Assembly: GCA_032358165.1 (NCBI GenBank) | Contig: JAALGY010000051.1 | Location: forward strand, 806,001 to 870,000 | DNA: 64,000 nucleotides | From: Diplosphaera chodatii | Lineage: Eukaryota; Chlorophyta; Trebouxiophyceae; Prasiolales; Stichococcaceae | Reading direction: 5' to 3' | Shown: positions 12,372 to 22,080 of the stretch, piece by piece | Position numbering within the stretch: position 1 is the stretch's first letter | Layout of the letters: each line of letters starts with the position of its first letter | Position numbers and translations under genes: made by a program | Notes under the pieces: generated by a model | What the model was told of the DNA's origin: nothing | What the model saw: only the letters and a program-made list of their open reading frames with translations | The model's database searches: none

Positions 12372-12972
12372 GACAGCGGCTGGCTATTGCAGCTGGCCGA
12401 GACGACGTGACAAATGGATCTTGGCTGCTGATTGCTGCAGTTGCGTTACCCTAACAGGGTAGCATGCAGGTGATCCGGTGCGATATCGCATACAGCTCAC
12501 TGCCAAAACAACACCTTGCTACTATCGCCGGCCACTGGTACATATTCCGAAAGCATACAAGTTTGCTATGAGATATTCCGGATCACCTGCCACAGTCTTA
12601 CTGATCTGGCCTCGCTGCATCCGGCCTGAAGCCAGGGCAGACCCTATCTCTAGCATCTGAGTATAGTAGTCTTCCAAGCAAAACATAACAGTTTAGTAGT
12701 TTGCGCATCGCCGACGAAGTAGTGCGTACTGCCGATCTGGCCAGCTGACAGCAACAGGCAATGTACGCATGACATCAAGTGCCGCATCGAGGGTCGCATT
12801 AGCCAAAGGATCGTATCGATGGTGCACCACACGTGCAACTGATCGTGTGAGAGGAGGTTTGGCATAAAACGCGTGCGGTGGCACCTGCGCTTTTACTGCG
12901 CTCCCAGCTCAGAGAACCTAGCTCGCCGGCGGCATGTGAGCGGCCTGTCATATCGGCTGAGCAGGCCGTACC
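12372..12972. other. Divergent promoter region, PGAM/SnRK2
   Basis: About 600 bp between two starts facing away from each other. It is less GC-rich than the flanking exons. I see no coding signal. Confidence 0.6.
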
Positions 12973-14247
12973 ATGGGGTGCGGCGGCTCCAAGTCGCAGG
13001 CCGTGGGGCCGCAGGAGACTTCGAAACACACTGCCTCACAAAAGGGTGAGGTGCAGCGGCACTCGGGCTCCGTCAAGCGGGCGGTCTCCAAACAGGATGA
13101 GAAGAAGCCGGTGGAGCCGAAGTACGAGGAGGTGCGGGACGTGGGCAGCGGTGCCTTCGGCGTCTGCAAGCTGATGAAGAACACGCGCACGGGGGAGATG
13201 GTGGCCGTCAAGCTCATGGAGCGGGGCGACAAGATCGACATCAACGTGGAGCGGGAGGTGCTGAACCACAAGCAGCTGGTGCACCCCAACGTGGTGCAGT
13301 TCAAGGAGGTGTTTGTGACGGATGCGCACCTGGGGGTGGCGCTACAGTATGCTGCGGGCGGCGAGCTGTTTGACACGGTCGCGCGCGCCGGCAAGCTGCC
13401 GGAGATCGAGGCCCGCTACTTCTTTCAGCAGCTCATCCTGGGCCTGGAGTACTGCCACAACAGGGGAGTGGTGCACCGGGATCTGAAGCTGGAGAATCTG
13501 CTGCTGGATGGCAGCCCGCAGCAGCGCCTCAAGATCGCCGACTTCGGGTACTCGAAGAACATGTACGCTTCACAGCCCAAGTCAACAGTGGGCACGGTCG
13601 CATACATTGCTCCAGAGGTGCTGACCAGCAAGCGGGACGCGGCAAAGTACAAGGGGCCGGCGGCGGACCTGTGGTCCTCCGCCGTCATCCTGTTCGTGAT
13701 GCTCAGCGGCGCGTACCCTTTCGAGGACGCGCGCGACCCGCGCAACATGAAGAAGACCGTGGAGGCGATCCTGGACGTCAAGTACCAGTTCCCGAAGGGC
13801 CTGACGCGCGAGTGTCGCGACCTGATACGCGGCCTGTTCCAGAAAGACCCCGCCGAGCGGCTGTCCATCGCCGAGATCAAGAAGCACCCCTGGTTCAAGT
13901 CCCACCTGCCCGAGGAGCTGTCGGACGAGGGCATTGCGCGGATGGAGGCCAGCATGCAGCCCAGCACCCAGTCGGATGAGGAGATCCGGGAGGTGCTGCA
14001 GCAGGCGCAGCGGCGGCTGCCCAGCCAGAAGGAGGTCGAGTTCTTCGCCAAGTACGGGTACCCCATGGGCCAGGACCCGCCCCCGCAGCAGCAGCAGCAG
14101 TCCAAGCCGGCAGCCAAGGACCCCAAGCTGAAGTCCTTCGACAGCGAGTTCATTGACGCTGAGATGGACGACTACATGAACGGCATCCCGGACAAGCAGC
14201 TGTCTGTGGATCCTGAGGAGCGGCTCGGCATGTTGCCTGGGCGATAG
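12973..14247 (+). CDS. SNRK2: SnRK2-type serine/threonine kinase with N-terminal acylation signal, intronless
   Basis: A 424-residue kinase in one uninterrupted reading frame. Visible kinase features in order: glycine loop GSGAFGVCKL (about residue 58), VAVKLMERG with the ATP lysine (about 77), catalytic HRDLKLEN (about 168), DFGYSK (about 192), STVGTVAYIAPEV activation segment (about 204-216), and HPWF ending the C-lobe. GDKIDINVEREV, QQLILGLEYCH, DFGYSKN and GAYPFEDARDPRN are characteristic of the SnRK2/OST1 group, which acts in osmotic, ABA and nutrient stress signalling. The C-terminal tail has a Gln run and an acidic patch (FDSEFIDAEMDDYM) resembling the SnRK2 acidic domain. The N-terminus MGCGGSK fits the N-myristoylation consensus (Gly2, Ser6) with Cys3 available for palmitoylation, which suggests membrane anchoring and is unusual for SnRK2. 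Being intronless is also unlike its neighbours. Long antisense frames here are composition shadows. Confidence 0.95.
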   Translation: MGCGGSKSQAVGPQETSKHTASQKGEVQRHSGSVKRAVSKQDEKKPVEPKYEEVRDVGSGAFGVCKLMKNTRTGEMVAVKLMERGDKIDINVEREVLNHKQLVHPNVVQFKEVFVTDAHLGVALQYAAGGELFDTVARAGKLPEIEARYFFQQLILGLEYCHNRGVVHRDLKLENLLLDGSPQQRLKIADFGYSKNMYASQPKSTVGTVAYIAPEVLTSKRDAAKYKGPAADLWSSAVILFVMLSGAYPFEDARDPRNMKKTVEAILDVKYQFPKGLTRECRDLIRGLFQKDPAERLSIAEIKKHPWFKSHLPEELSDEGIARMEASMQPSTQSDEEIREVLQQAQRRLPSQKEVEFFAKYGYPMGQDPPPQQQQQSKPAAKDPKLKSFDSEFIDAEMDDYMNGIPDKQLSVDPEERLGMLPGR

Positions 14248-14581
14248 TTGCGTCAGTAGCACCAGCAGGCGGCACAGCACTGACGCTTTGCATCTCTAAA
14301 GGTTTCTAGCGACACTGATATCATGCAGGACACGGCTCTCAGCAACAATCTCAGGCCTCAGCTGCAATGATGCTACTTCTTGTTGGTCAGTGCTACCGCA
14401 CATCAGCTTGCGGTGTTGGGATGCACGGCGTTTTGGCCCCATTGAGAAATGGCTCAATATCATCTTCAGTATGTTACAGTTACACAATCCGCCGAATCCT
14501 ACAGAAGCTGGTAGCAAGGAAAACAGATCAATCAATGGCTGGCACGACCCAGCAAAGAATCAGCTGCATAGCAGCAATTGC
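14248..14581. other. Convergent 3' region, SnRK2/ELIP
   Basis: Gap between the stop codons of two converging genes, presumably both 3' UTRs. Nothing coding seen. Confidence 0.6.
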
Positions 14582-16627
14582 TCAGAAGATGTGGGGGAAG
14601 GTTGGCTGCTTCATGATCCACTCCTGCAGGCCACAGTGCTAAGCATGTCAGAAATGAGGCACAACACCCATCAGTGCACAGCCGCAACAATGCCTAAAGC
14701 AGCATGACAGCATTCGATGTATGACTCATACCTGGATGAACAGGCAAGCGAAGCCAACAATCGCCAGGCGACCCTGTAGGCGCGACACATTCGGGGGCAG
14801 GTAAGACCAGATCACAAAAATTTCCAGCAGGTGCTGTGCAGAGACAACTCCGCACGTTTGAACGGATGTGGAACAGCATGCTTACGTTGATCAGCTCAGC
14901 GTTGGAGGTGAAGGCAGACAGGCCGCCGAATGCCTTGGCATCCTTCCTGGGCACGCCGCGCACAATAGGCACCTGCGCCACGTCCACATGGTGTCACAGT
15001 CAGTGACACTCATGCAAGTCTTTCAAGGCATGCGAAGTTAGCCATCAAGACTCGCACCAGACACGCAGTGCAGTGGCTCACCAGGGTGGCGACTGCGAAC
15101 AGCGCAAAGGTGGCGACGATGGCCTTGGGCGCTGCCTCAAACTGCTGGAAGATGGTCTGGCCGGTGGCCAGCTCTGCGCCCAGGGCTGCGACGAAGCCTG
15201 CGATGCAGCAGGGTTGGAAGTTTCAGTGTCTGGCCTGACGTTGGCATTCAAGACCATGACTTTGAATACCAAGGCACTCATGTCTTTGGTGACGACTGGA
15301 GCAGCCTGGCAGCTGTACTCACCCAGCATGGCCAGCCGGCTGTTGATGATCTCTGGGGCTGCGCCCTTGAAGCGCATGGCATCACTGAGTGCAACCTCTG
15401 CATGCCAGAAAACACAGAATGATGAGCCAAGCCTTGTTCTCTTCCACAACAAATTGGACACCATGTGTGAAGGCCACACACACGACTGAGGCATGACCGC
15501 TATGACCGCTCAGCGAAACCTAGCAGCAAACAATGAGGAAGCGACACGCACCTGTGCCAAGCAGGTTCTTCTCCTTGGCGCCATCCTCCTGGATGAACAT
15601 GCGGTCGTTGCCGCCCAGGCGCTCGCTCATGGGTGGCCCGCCGTCCGAGGCGTTGTCACCGCGCACCGGCGCCTCGATTTTCTGCGGTGAGCAAACAGAG
15701 CGTCAGCGATAATGGACAAATCGAGACAACAGTGGCATCAAGGCCATGGCAAGCGCCTGCATGCAGCTGGGGGCTCCGAGTCGTTCGGAAACAGATCTGC
15801 TTGTAGGTCTACCCCAACAAAGCGCAATGTTTGATAACACACACCAAGCACTGACAACACGGGCAGTGGTAATGCTGCTGTGGTTACGAACAGGGCAGCC
15901 ATGCGCACCTGGAAGCTGTCGGTCTGGCCCTGGTCTGCGATCTCGACGCCCTGCACCGTCTTGTCGTCATTACCTGCAGTGATTGTGACCCACCGGTCAT
16001 CATGCGCTCTCCAGACCCACCAAGCCATAAGCATGCAAAACAGTCATCATGCGCTCCAGGCCCACCAAGCCATAAGTATGCAGATTACAGCTCATGAATT
16101 CTTCACTAGATCGCTTTGAGGTGTCTGCCCGCATGCCAGCAAGCCATGCATGCATGTTCACATGCAGTCACATCAGTGAGTGGAGGGCGCACCCTTCTCG
16201 CCACCAAAGCCTCCACCCTCCTTCGCCTGCACTGCGAAGCTGCGGCGCATGGTCCTGCGACAGCGAGACATGCAGCGTGAGCATGCAAGCGCACTGGGAT
16301 CGCCGCTGTTCGCCTCCCAGGTGCCCACCGCTTCTACTGGTTAGAAGCTGCCCGGCAGTGAACAGCCACCCTCTGATCAACCGGCCTTGGTCGCGAAGAG
16401 CAGACAACAACGCAGGCTCCTCTGAACATACGTAGAGGAAGTACACTGAGCGTTGTGCAGACGCGGCGTGGGCTGCCTGTGCGATCAGCAGCGCTGCACC
16501 TGAAGTTAGGTTGACGGGTGGCGCACCTGACGGATGCACGGGGCAGCGCAAACGCTGCGCCGCGGCTGTGCTGCAGCGCGGAGCTGCCTGAAAGAACCGC
16601 CTTCTGGGTCTGCATGGTGCTCAGCAT
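14582..16627 (-). CDS. ELIP: Early light-induced protein (ELIP), LHC superfamily
   Basis: A thylakoid chlorophyll-binding photoprotective protein of the light-harvesting superfamily. About nine exons. A plastid transit peptide starts MLSTMQTQKAVLSGSSALQ and continues in a second exon (MRRSFAVQAKEGGGFGGEKG). A stromal stretch includes FIQEDGAKEKNLLGTGA. Helix I is EIINSRLAMLGFVAALGAEL, with the LHC motif (E..N.R.A), followed by ATGQTIFQQFEAAPKAIV. Helix II is VATFALFAVATL. After KAFGGLSAFTSNAELIN comes helix III, GRLAIVGFACLF, again with the LHC Glu/Asn/Arg signature. The terminal exon encodes EWIMKQPTFPHIF then TGA at 14582-14584. Helices I and III carrying near-identical motifs around a middle helix identify ELIP rather than a one-helix or antenna protein. 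High-light induction is expected from the family, not shown here. Confidence 0.88.
15996..16082. repeat. Imperfect tandem duplication of about 40 bp in an ELIP intron
   Basis: Copies at 15996-16037 and 16043-16082 share the run ACCCACCAAGCCATAAG, differing by a 2-nt indel and two substitutions or so. The element lies in the intron between the second and third ELIP exons. Confidence 0.85.
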
Positions 16628-17096
16628 TGTGACTGTGGTGCGAGTAGTGTGTGGCGCGAGGTGATCGGCCGCGTACGTGGCTGTCCTGGCAGTCTCTGTG
16701 TGTAGGCTGAATGTAGTTCCTTAGAGCGAGAGTGCGTGGTGAAGATCAATTGCAAGCTGTGAAAGTGCGTTCTGTGGCGAGATCGCAAGAGCGCTGCAGC
16801 AGTGTACCTGATGAATAGGCCAGCATCGTGCGACGTGGAGGCCTGTCCGAGAGGCAGCGTACAGGGCGGCCTTTTGCCGCTGCGTGCTTCGCACCAGGTT
16901 CCTCCGCCTGCAGTAGCCTTCTCTGGTGATTCTGGCTGAGTGCAAGTGGTGAAAGCAACCATCAAGTGAGGCTACACACAGGGATTTCGACACCTGACGT
17001 CAATCCCACGATCGAAGACGCACCCAACCAGAATCAAGTCAGCAAGGGGTTCCCATCAGCAAGCACAGCAGTGCATCGCAAGTTCACCAGATCACC
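16628..17096. other. Divergent promoter region, ELIP/small membrane protein
   Basis: About 470 bp between two starts facing outward. Short frames here lack coding character. A light-responsive ELIP promoter would be expected here, but no motif is claimed. Confidence 0.55.
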
Positions 17097-18221
17097 ATGG
17101 CATCACAGACGGCCAAGACGGCATCTACCTGGTACCAAACAAAGGCAAGCGCCGCCGCACACATGCGCAATACCAGCAGCGGCCAACCGGAGGAGTTGAC
17201 TGTGCCACGTCCTTGCGACTGTTGACATCGATCATCTGCTGTGCCGTATCTTCTGACGTCCTGGTCTACACTTTTGCTGCAGCGAATCCCATTGTATCTG
17301 GTGGTCGGCGGCACCTTCGCAGCTGGCGTGACGTTCCTCACGTACAACCGCGCACAGCACCCTTCGGTGTGGCGCGATGCATTTGGATGCTGTACCCGAT
17401 TCAGCAGCTGTGACTCATAACACCATCAGCGGTTTTACTACGGCGCTGTTCATTGGCAATCAGCGCACCTGCTTTGCTACGGCTCGCTGACGGCTGGGCA
17501 TGCCTGCTGCAGGTTGAGTCGCACAAGTCCGTCCGGCAGAACGAGATGCACGAGGTCGAGCCAGGTACCAGTCTGCGGATGCAGGCGTCTATGCTGCCGG
17601 CATCACAGCTTGCACCACGCTAAGTCTGACACATCGCAGCACCGGCGTCACATGCTCTTACCTGAACAGCAGCGGTATGTGACTCGGCTGTGTGAGCGCG
17701 CCCCCAGCAGGCAGCCCCATGACGGAGCACGTGAACCGGGGCGCGGGCCACGGCGCCAGCACGCAGACCAGCGGCGTGCGCAGCCAGCTGCGCAACACCG
17801 GCATGATGGACGGCCAGTCCACCCACGGCATCATGCCCAACGAGGTGCGCCGCCAACATGCGCCAATGACAGCCTGAGCATAGCACATGACACCCGAAGT
17901 GCCGCCAGTTGCCCTGCCACTGCACAGATGCACCGTCAGCTGGTGCTTCCAAGCGCTGTCTGAGGTCACCCTGGGAGCGCCTTACAAGATGGTCGTCACT
18001 TCGCTGCAGGCGATCGCCAACAAGCTGCGGGACTGGGTCGGTGAGTCCTCGCAGCTTGCATCTATGCCGCCCATCTCCGTCTGAAGTCATGCAGCACGAG
18101 CATGGTGCTGCTGGCATTGCCGGTGCTTTGATGATGGCTACCAACGTGTTCAGCGCTGGCCATCTCATTTGCAGGCCCTGAGCACAAGGAGCACGAGGAG
18201 ATACTCTCCAAGGGGAAGTGA
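17097..18221 (+). CDS. Small single-span membrane protein, unrecognised
   Basis: Six short exons with consistent splice phases give a protein of about 150 residues. It begins MASQTAKTASTWYQTKASA (Kozak-like accATGg) and has one hydrophobic segment, RIPLYLVVGGTFAAGVTF, from an exon at about 17286-17369. Next are VESHKSVRQNEMHEVEPG and a Gly/Asn/Gln-rich exon with GAGHGASTQTSGVRSQLRN and NTGMMDGQSTHGIMPNE. It finishes AIANKLRDWVG and the charged PEHKEHEEILSKGK before TGA. The architecture (Ser/Thr/Ala-rich start, one membrane span, charged soluble tail) would suit an organelle inner-membrane accessory protein, but I know no family match. It is transcribed divergently from ELIP across 469 bp. 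Consistent phases across all five introns are the main argument that it is real. Confidence 0.6.
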
Positions 18222-18699
18222 TATGCGGTGCCCCGCCAGCTTTCAGCTTGGCATCTTCAGAACCAACGACTTCAGATGTAGATAGATGTGGAGGAAGATC
18301 GCTGGCGCCTGTTGCTGCTGGGTCTCTATGATTCGGGGACAGCAGCCAGTTTGGCAGCCAGCATGCTACTACACACTTTGCTGCCTGTCGAAAGCCTCTA
18401 GGTAGTGTCGCAACCCTTGCTTGGTGGCATTTGCAACCTGGGCAAGTGATGGGCATCGACTGCCGTCGTGCAGTTATTGAGGGTTGTACAGTAGCTTTGC
18501 TGCACTCTATCGCTCGACCTGTGGGACGTGCCTATGCTAAACCCTGCCTGAAGCATGTCCACCTTTTGCCTGCAAGCACCTGCCTGCTCAAACAATGAGC
18601 AAGCAAGTCATGATTGCAGCCAGCCCGTACATGTGACCCGTTTACATGTACAGATATATCATAGTCCGCTCTGGCCAGGTTGATGCTGTCTGTGCAAGT
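18222..18699. other. Convergent 3' region, small membrane protein/J protein
   Basis: Gap of about 480 bp between facing stop codons. I see nothing coding. Confidence 0.55.
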
Positions 18700-21600
18700 T
18701 CACAGCATCACACCACCCTCAATATCGGGCCCACCACAGTCAGCAGAAAGCGCTGCCTCGATCGTCCACTTATCAAAGCGGCCGTCATAGGCCGCCACCG
18801 GCACCGTGCGCAGCTCTCCCAGCCGCACAAATGCAGAAGCCTGCATCAAACGAGAGAGAGATATCCCATCGTTTCGCTCTTGGGCACAGACCCAGACAAG
18901 AAGCCATATTTACATCATGAACATTCACGCCGCCCACTGCAAGTGCTGAGGAATGCACGTGAAGCGGACCTGCAGCTCGTCGGGCACCCACACGGCGCTG
19001 CCGGGGTCCTCCTGCCGCAGCGGCTCCACCTCGCACAGGTCCAGCGCCTCCGCCGGCAGCTTGCCTGCACACACGACGGCTGGCGTCGCAATCGTTGCAG
19101 GCTTCCACAGACCAGTTGTGCAGCAGCATGTGATCTGCAGCCGCAGTGAGCACCTGCAGGGCTATAGCAGGAGCCCCACCCTAGTGACACTGTACTGCTC
19201 CGGTGTCCGGCACCGCAGTCGCACCTGCGTCGCCGCGGTCCATGTTGCGGCCCACCAGCAGCGCAACGCCGTGGGAGCGGCCGTCCTGCAGCTGGTCCCG
19301 CACCACGTCGCCTGCAACGCACACTTGCGCAGTGTGCGGCCCCAGCAGCAATGCACACTCGTTCCACCAGACATCTTGAGCATGCCCAAAATTCACAAAC
19401 AGGGGTGCCTGCGCCCGGATGTGTGGTGCCTGACAGCACGCACTCAGAGGGTACTCGACAACATCGCCGGCCTGCGGCTGCTGCGCCCGGCCGCCCTCGG
19501 CCGAGGCGCCGCCGCTGCCTGGGGCCGGCTGCCCTGGAGCGTCTGCTGCGGGGCTGCTCGCGGCCTCCGCCTGGGCTGCGTTGGCGGCACGCGCGGCGTC
19601 GCGCGCCTTGGTCCGCTTGTTCTCCCGCTTGAAGGGCTGCGCACGGTCAGCACACCCGACTGTCGCTTTGAAAACTTCACTCCGGCAGATCAGTGCATAG
19701 TGCATGATGCGAACTGGCATACAGCCGCGCCATTGACCACTTTGAGAGCCATGCAGACGAAGTGTCAGTTCCACACATGGGCTTCAGCACAGGTGATCAG
19801 ATGACGAGCAGCCTCAGCAGACCTTGAACTCGTCCCAGGCCTCCCGGGAGTTGCCGGCCCCGGCGGCCGCGCCCTGGTGCCGTGCCATGCCCGCCGCGCC
19901 GTACCTGTCATACAGCCGCCGCGCCTCCGCATCCGACAGCACATCTGCGTCGGCGGAAAGTGCAGGGTGGCAACACCCCAACCGCAACACGGGTGTTTCC
20001 CAGATCATGCCCGCTGGCAGGTTGGTCCTTGCAGCGTTTATGAGCATAAGCGCACGGTGGGCCTGGCCACTGTGATGCGGTGGCGCGGCGGCTCGGCAGA
20101 CATGTGGCCGCCGCGGGGAATGCTGACTCGAACACACCGTATGCCTGGCTAACTTCTGTGAAGCGCTCGGTGGCGTCCGGCGCTGAGTTGACGTCCGGGT
20201 GCAGCGCCAGCGCCTTTCTGCGAAAGGCCGACTTGATGTCTGCCGGCGCTGCCGTGACCTCCACCTCCAGCAGCCTGCAGCAGATGCAAAGTTGCACCAA
20301 TAGGGCGGCAGGCGCTTCTCTATCATCTGCAGATTGCGCTGTTGGATGCTGCAGGGTGGTCGGGGTTGCTGCACAAAGCCTGCAATTTCCTGGTCAAACG
20401 GTCGGGCTGTATGATGCCTGGTGCACACCTGCCGAGCACAGCTTCACCTGTAGAAGGTGTCCTCTAGGACCCCACCCGTGCTGCTTTGCTGCGCCTGCTG
20501 CTCACCGCCGCTGACGCCATCCCTGCCACTGGCGGCGCCATTGCCGCTGCCGCTGCTGCTGCTGCTGCCATTCCTGTGCTGCTTGTTGTTCAGCGCCTCC
20601 TCCCAGGTGCTGAAGCGTGGCTCATCTGGAACATCTGGCTGGCCGTCCTGTTTCAAGGCCCAATCGCTGCCGGCGACCTGCGCATACACGCAAGCAGACC
20701 GGATCGGCAGCTGTGCCACTGGACTAGTTGTAGAGCAGCAGGACATAAGCATGCCCAACTGCCGGAAGCTGGTTGATGCATGTGGCACCTGGTTGCAGAT
20801 GCGATCAAAGGCCTTTGCATATGGCCCTTGCAGGTGCTCGGCATCGCGTGAGACACGGTGATCCAGCATGCCCTGCAGCAGACACCGCCAACATGGGAGC
20901 TCGTGATACAGCCGTTGCGTGAGCCCACCAGACGAGTGCCATTGGAACAAACGTCAAGCTGTCAGTTGATCCCTGGCGGCATCGCACACTGCATGACGCC
21001 TGGAACGGCTGCAGTCCCCTCTCATGTATCGCCTAGGTGTCCTTTCTGCTCTGACCTGCAGGACTTGCAGGAAAGCCGCAGCATCCCGCTCATCCACATC
21101 GAGGCACTGCCCCCGCATGGCATCCAGATCCGCTGACACGTTCGCCACAGTCTGCCGATCGCCGGCCAACATAGCGCGCAGCACACTGCTGGACACCTGC
21201 AGCAGGGACGTGGACGGTGGTCACAGGCCACGTGCTCTAGTCCAATAGGCTACAATGCAGCCATGCAGTGTCCTCCTTGGGTGCCAAGGTGGTCCGCTGC
21301 AGATGAGTGAGCGGGCTGCGGGTCGATGAACTTTCCTGTGCACAGTTGTAGAGCACTGTGCTGCGCTTCCCACCTCGTTGATCGCCTCCACGATGTCAGC
21401 ATCCAACTCGGCATGAGCGGCCGCGCAGCATGCCATGCTGCGCCGCCGCCTCTGAGACGTCGCTAGACTACTGCCAACCACAGGTGCTGCAGTAGAGTAC
21501 TCTGCACTACAGCAAGCCACATCCCGGCCCTCACGCTGTGCGGACAGTTTCGAACCTGCATGCCAATGCAGGTGACAAGCATGCAGCGCATTGTGTGACT

Positions 21601-21830
21601 GCGATTGTGTGAATTGCGCAAGCCCCAGGCTTGGTGTCATACACTGCATCCTGAAGCTGTCTGCAGGTTCTGACCGAACGTAATGCTTCAAGTGCAGCGC
21701 TGCATGGCTGCACCTGCCCGGTGCAGCCAAGTGCTAAAGCCAGATCCTCGGCAGGATATCGCTTCAGGGGAGCCGCAGGCACCAGTTGCCGTTCAGCAAT
21801 CGGTTCAGTCCTTCCAATGAAACATCCCAA
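18700..21830 (-). CDS. J-domain (DnaJ/Hsp40) protein with novel N- and C-terminal regions
   Basis: The J domain spans exons at about 19990-20290 and 19845-19955: FYRLLEVEVTAAPADIKSAF, RRKALALHPDVN with the essential HPD, RFTEVSQAYGV, then LSDAEARRLYDRYGAAG. Such proteins stimulate Hsp70 ATPase. N-terminal exons include AELDADIVEAINE (about 21380-21420), SVLRAMLAGDRQTVANVSAD (about 21070-21195), MLDHRVSRDAEHLQGPYAKA (about 20790-20880) and DVPDEPRFSTWEEALNNKQ followed by a Ser/Gly linker. After the J domain come a charged stretch (FKRENKRTKARDAARAA), GDVVRDQLQDGRSHGVALLV, LPAEALDLCEVEPLRQED and a last exon with VRLGELRTVPVAAYDGRFDK ending in TGA at 18700. No Cys-rich zinc domain is visible, so it is not a classical DnaJ. 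The true start is unsure: 21830 and an ATG at 21436 are candidates. A plastid location is possible. Confidence 0.72.
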
Positions 21831-22080
21831 TCAACGAATAGAAAGCATACTGCAGACACAAGCAGGATCCCCAGGCAACGTGAAGCAACCATCACATCCA
21901 CCCAGAAATGAATAAATTATCAAACTGCTGTCACCGCTGTCACCGCTGTCCATTGCAGCCAACGTTGAAAGTGTGCATACTCCTTTTCTAACAAACAACA
22001 AAGGTAGCTTGGTCTACTTACACATGCATCCATGTGTGGGATACATTGTCACCAGCTGGAGTGCTGTCGCATGCTGGTCA

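Noticed and set aside
13425..14280. Long antisense frames (242 and 232 codons) opposite the SnRK2 gene
   Set aside because: They mirror a GC-rich kinase exon; their peptides are Leu/Arg/Ser-biased with no domain, and the kinase frame explains the region completely.
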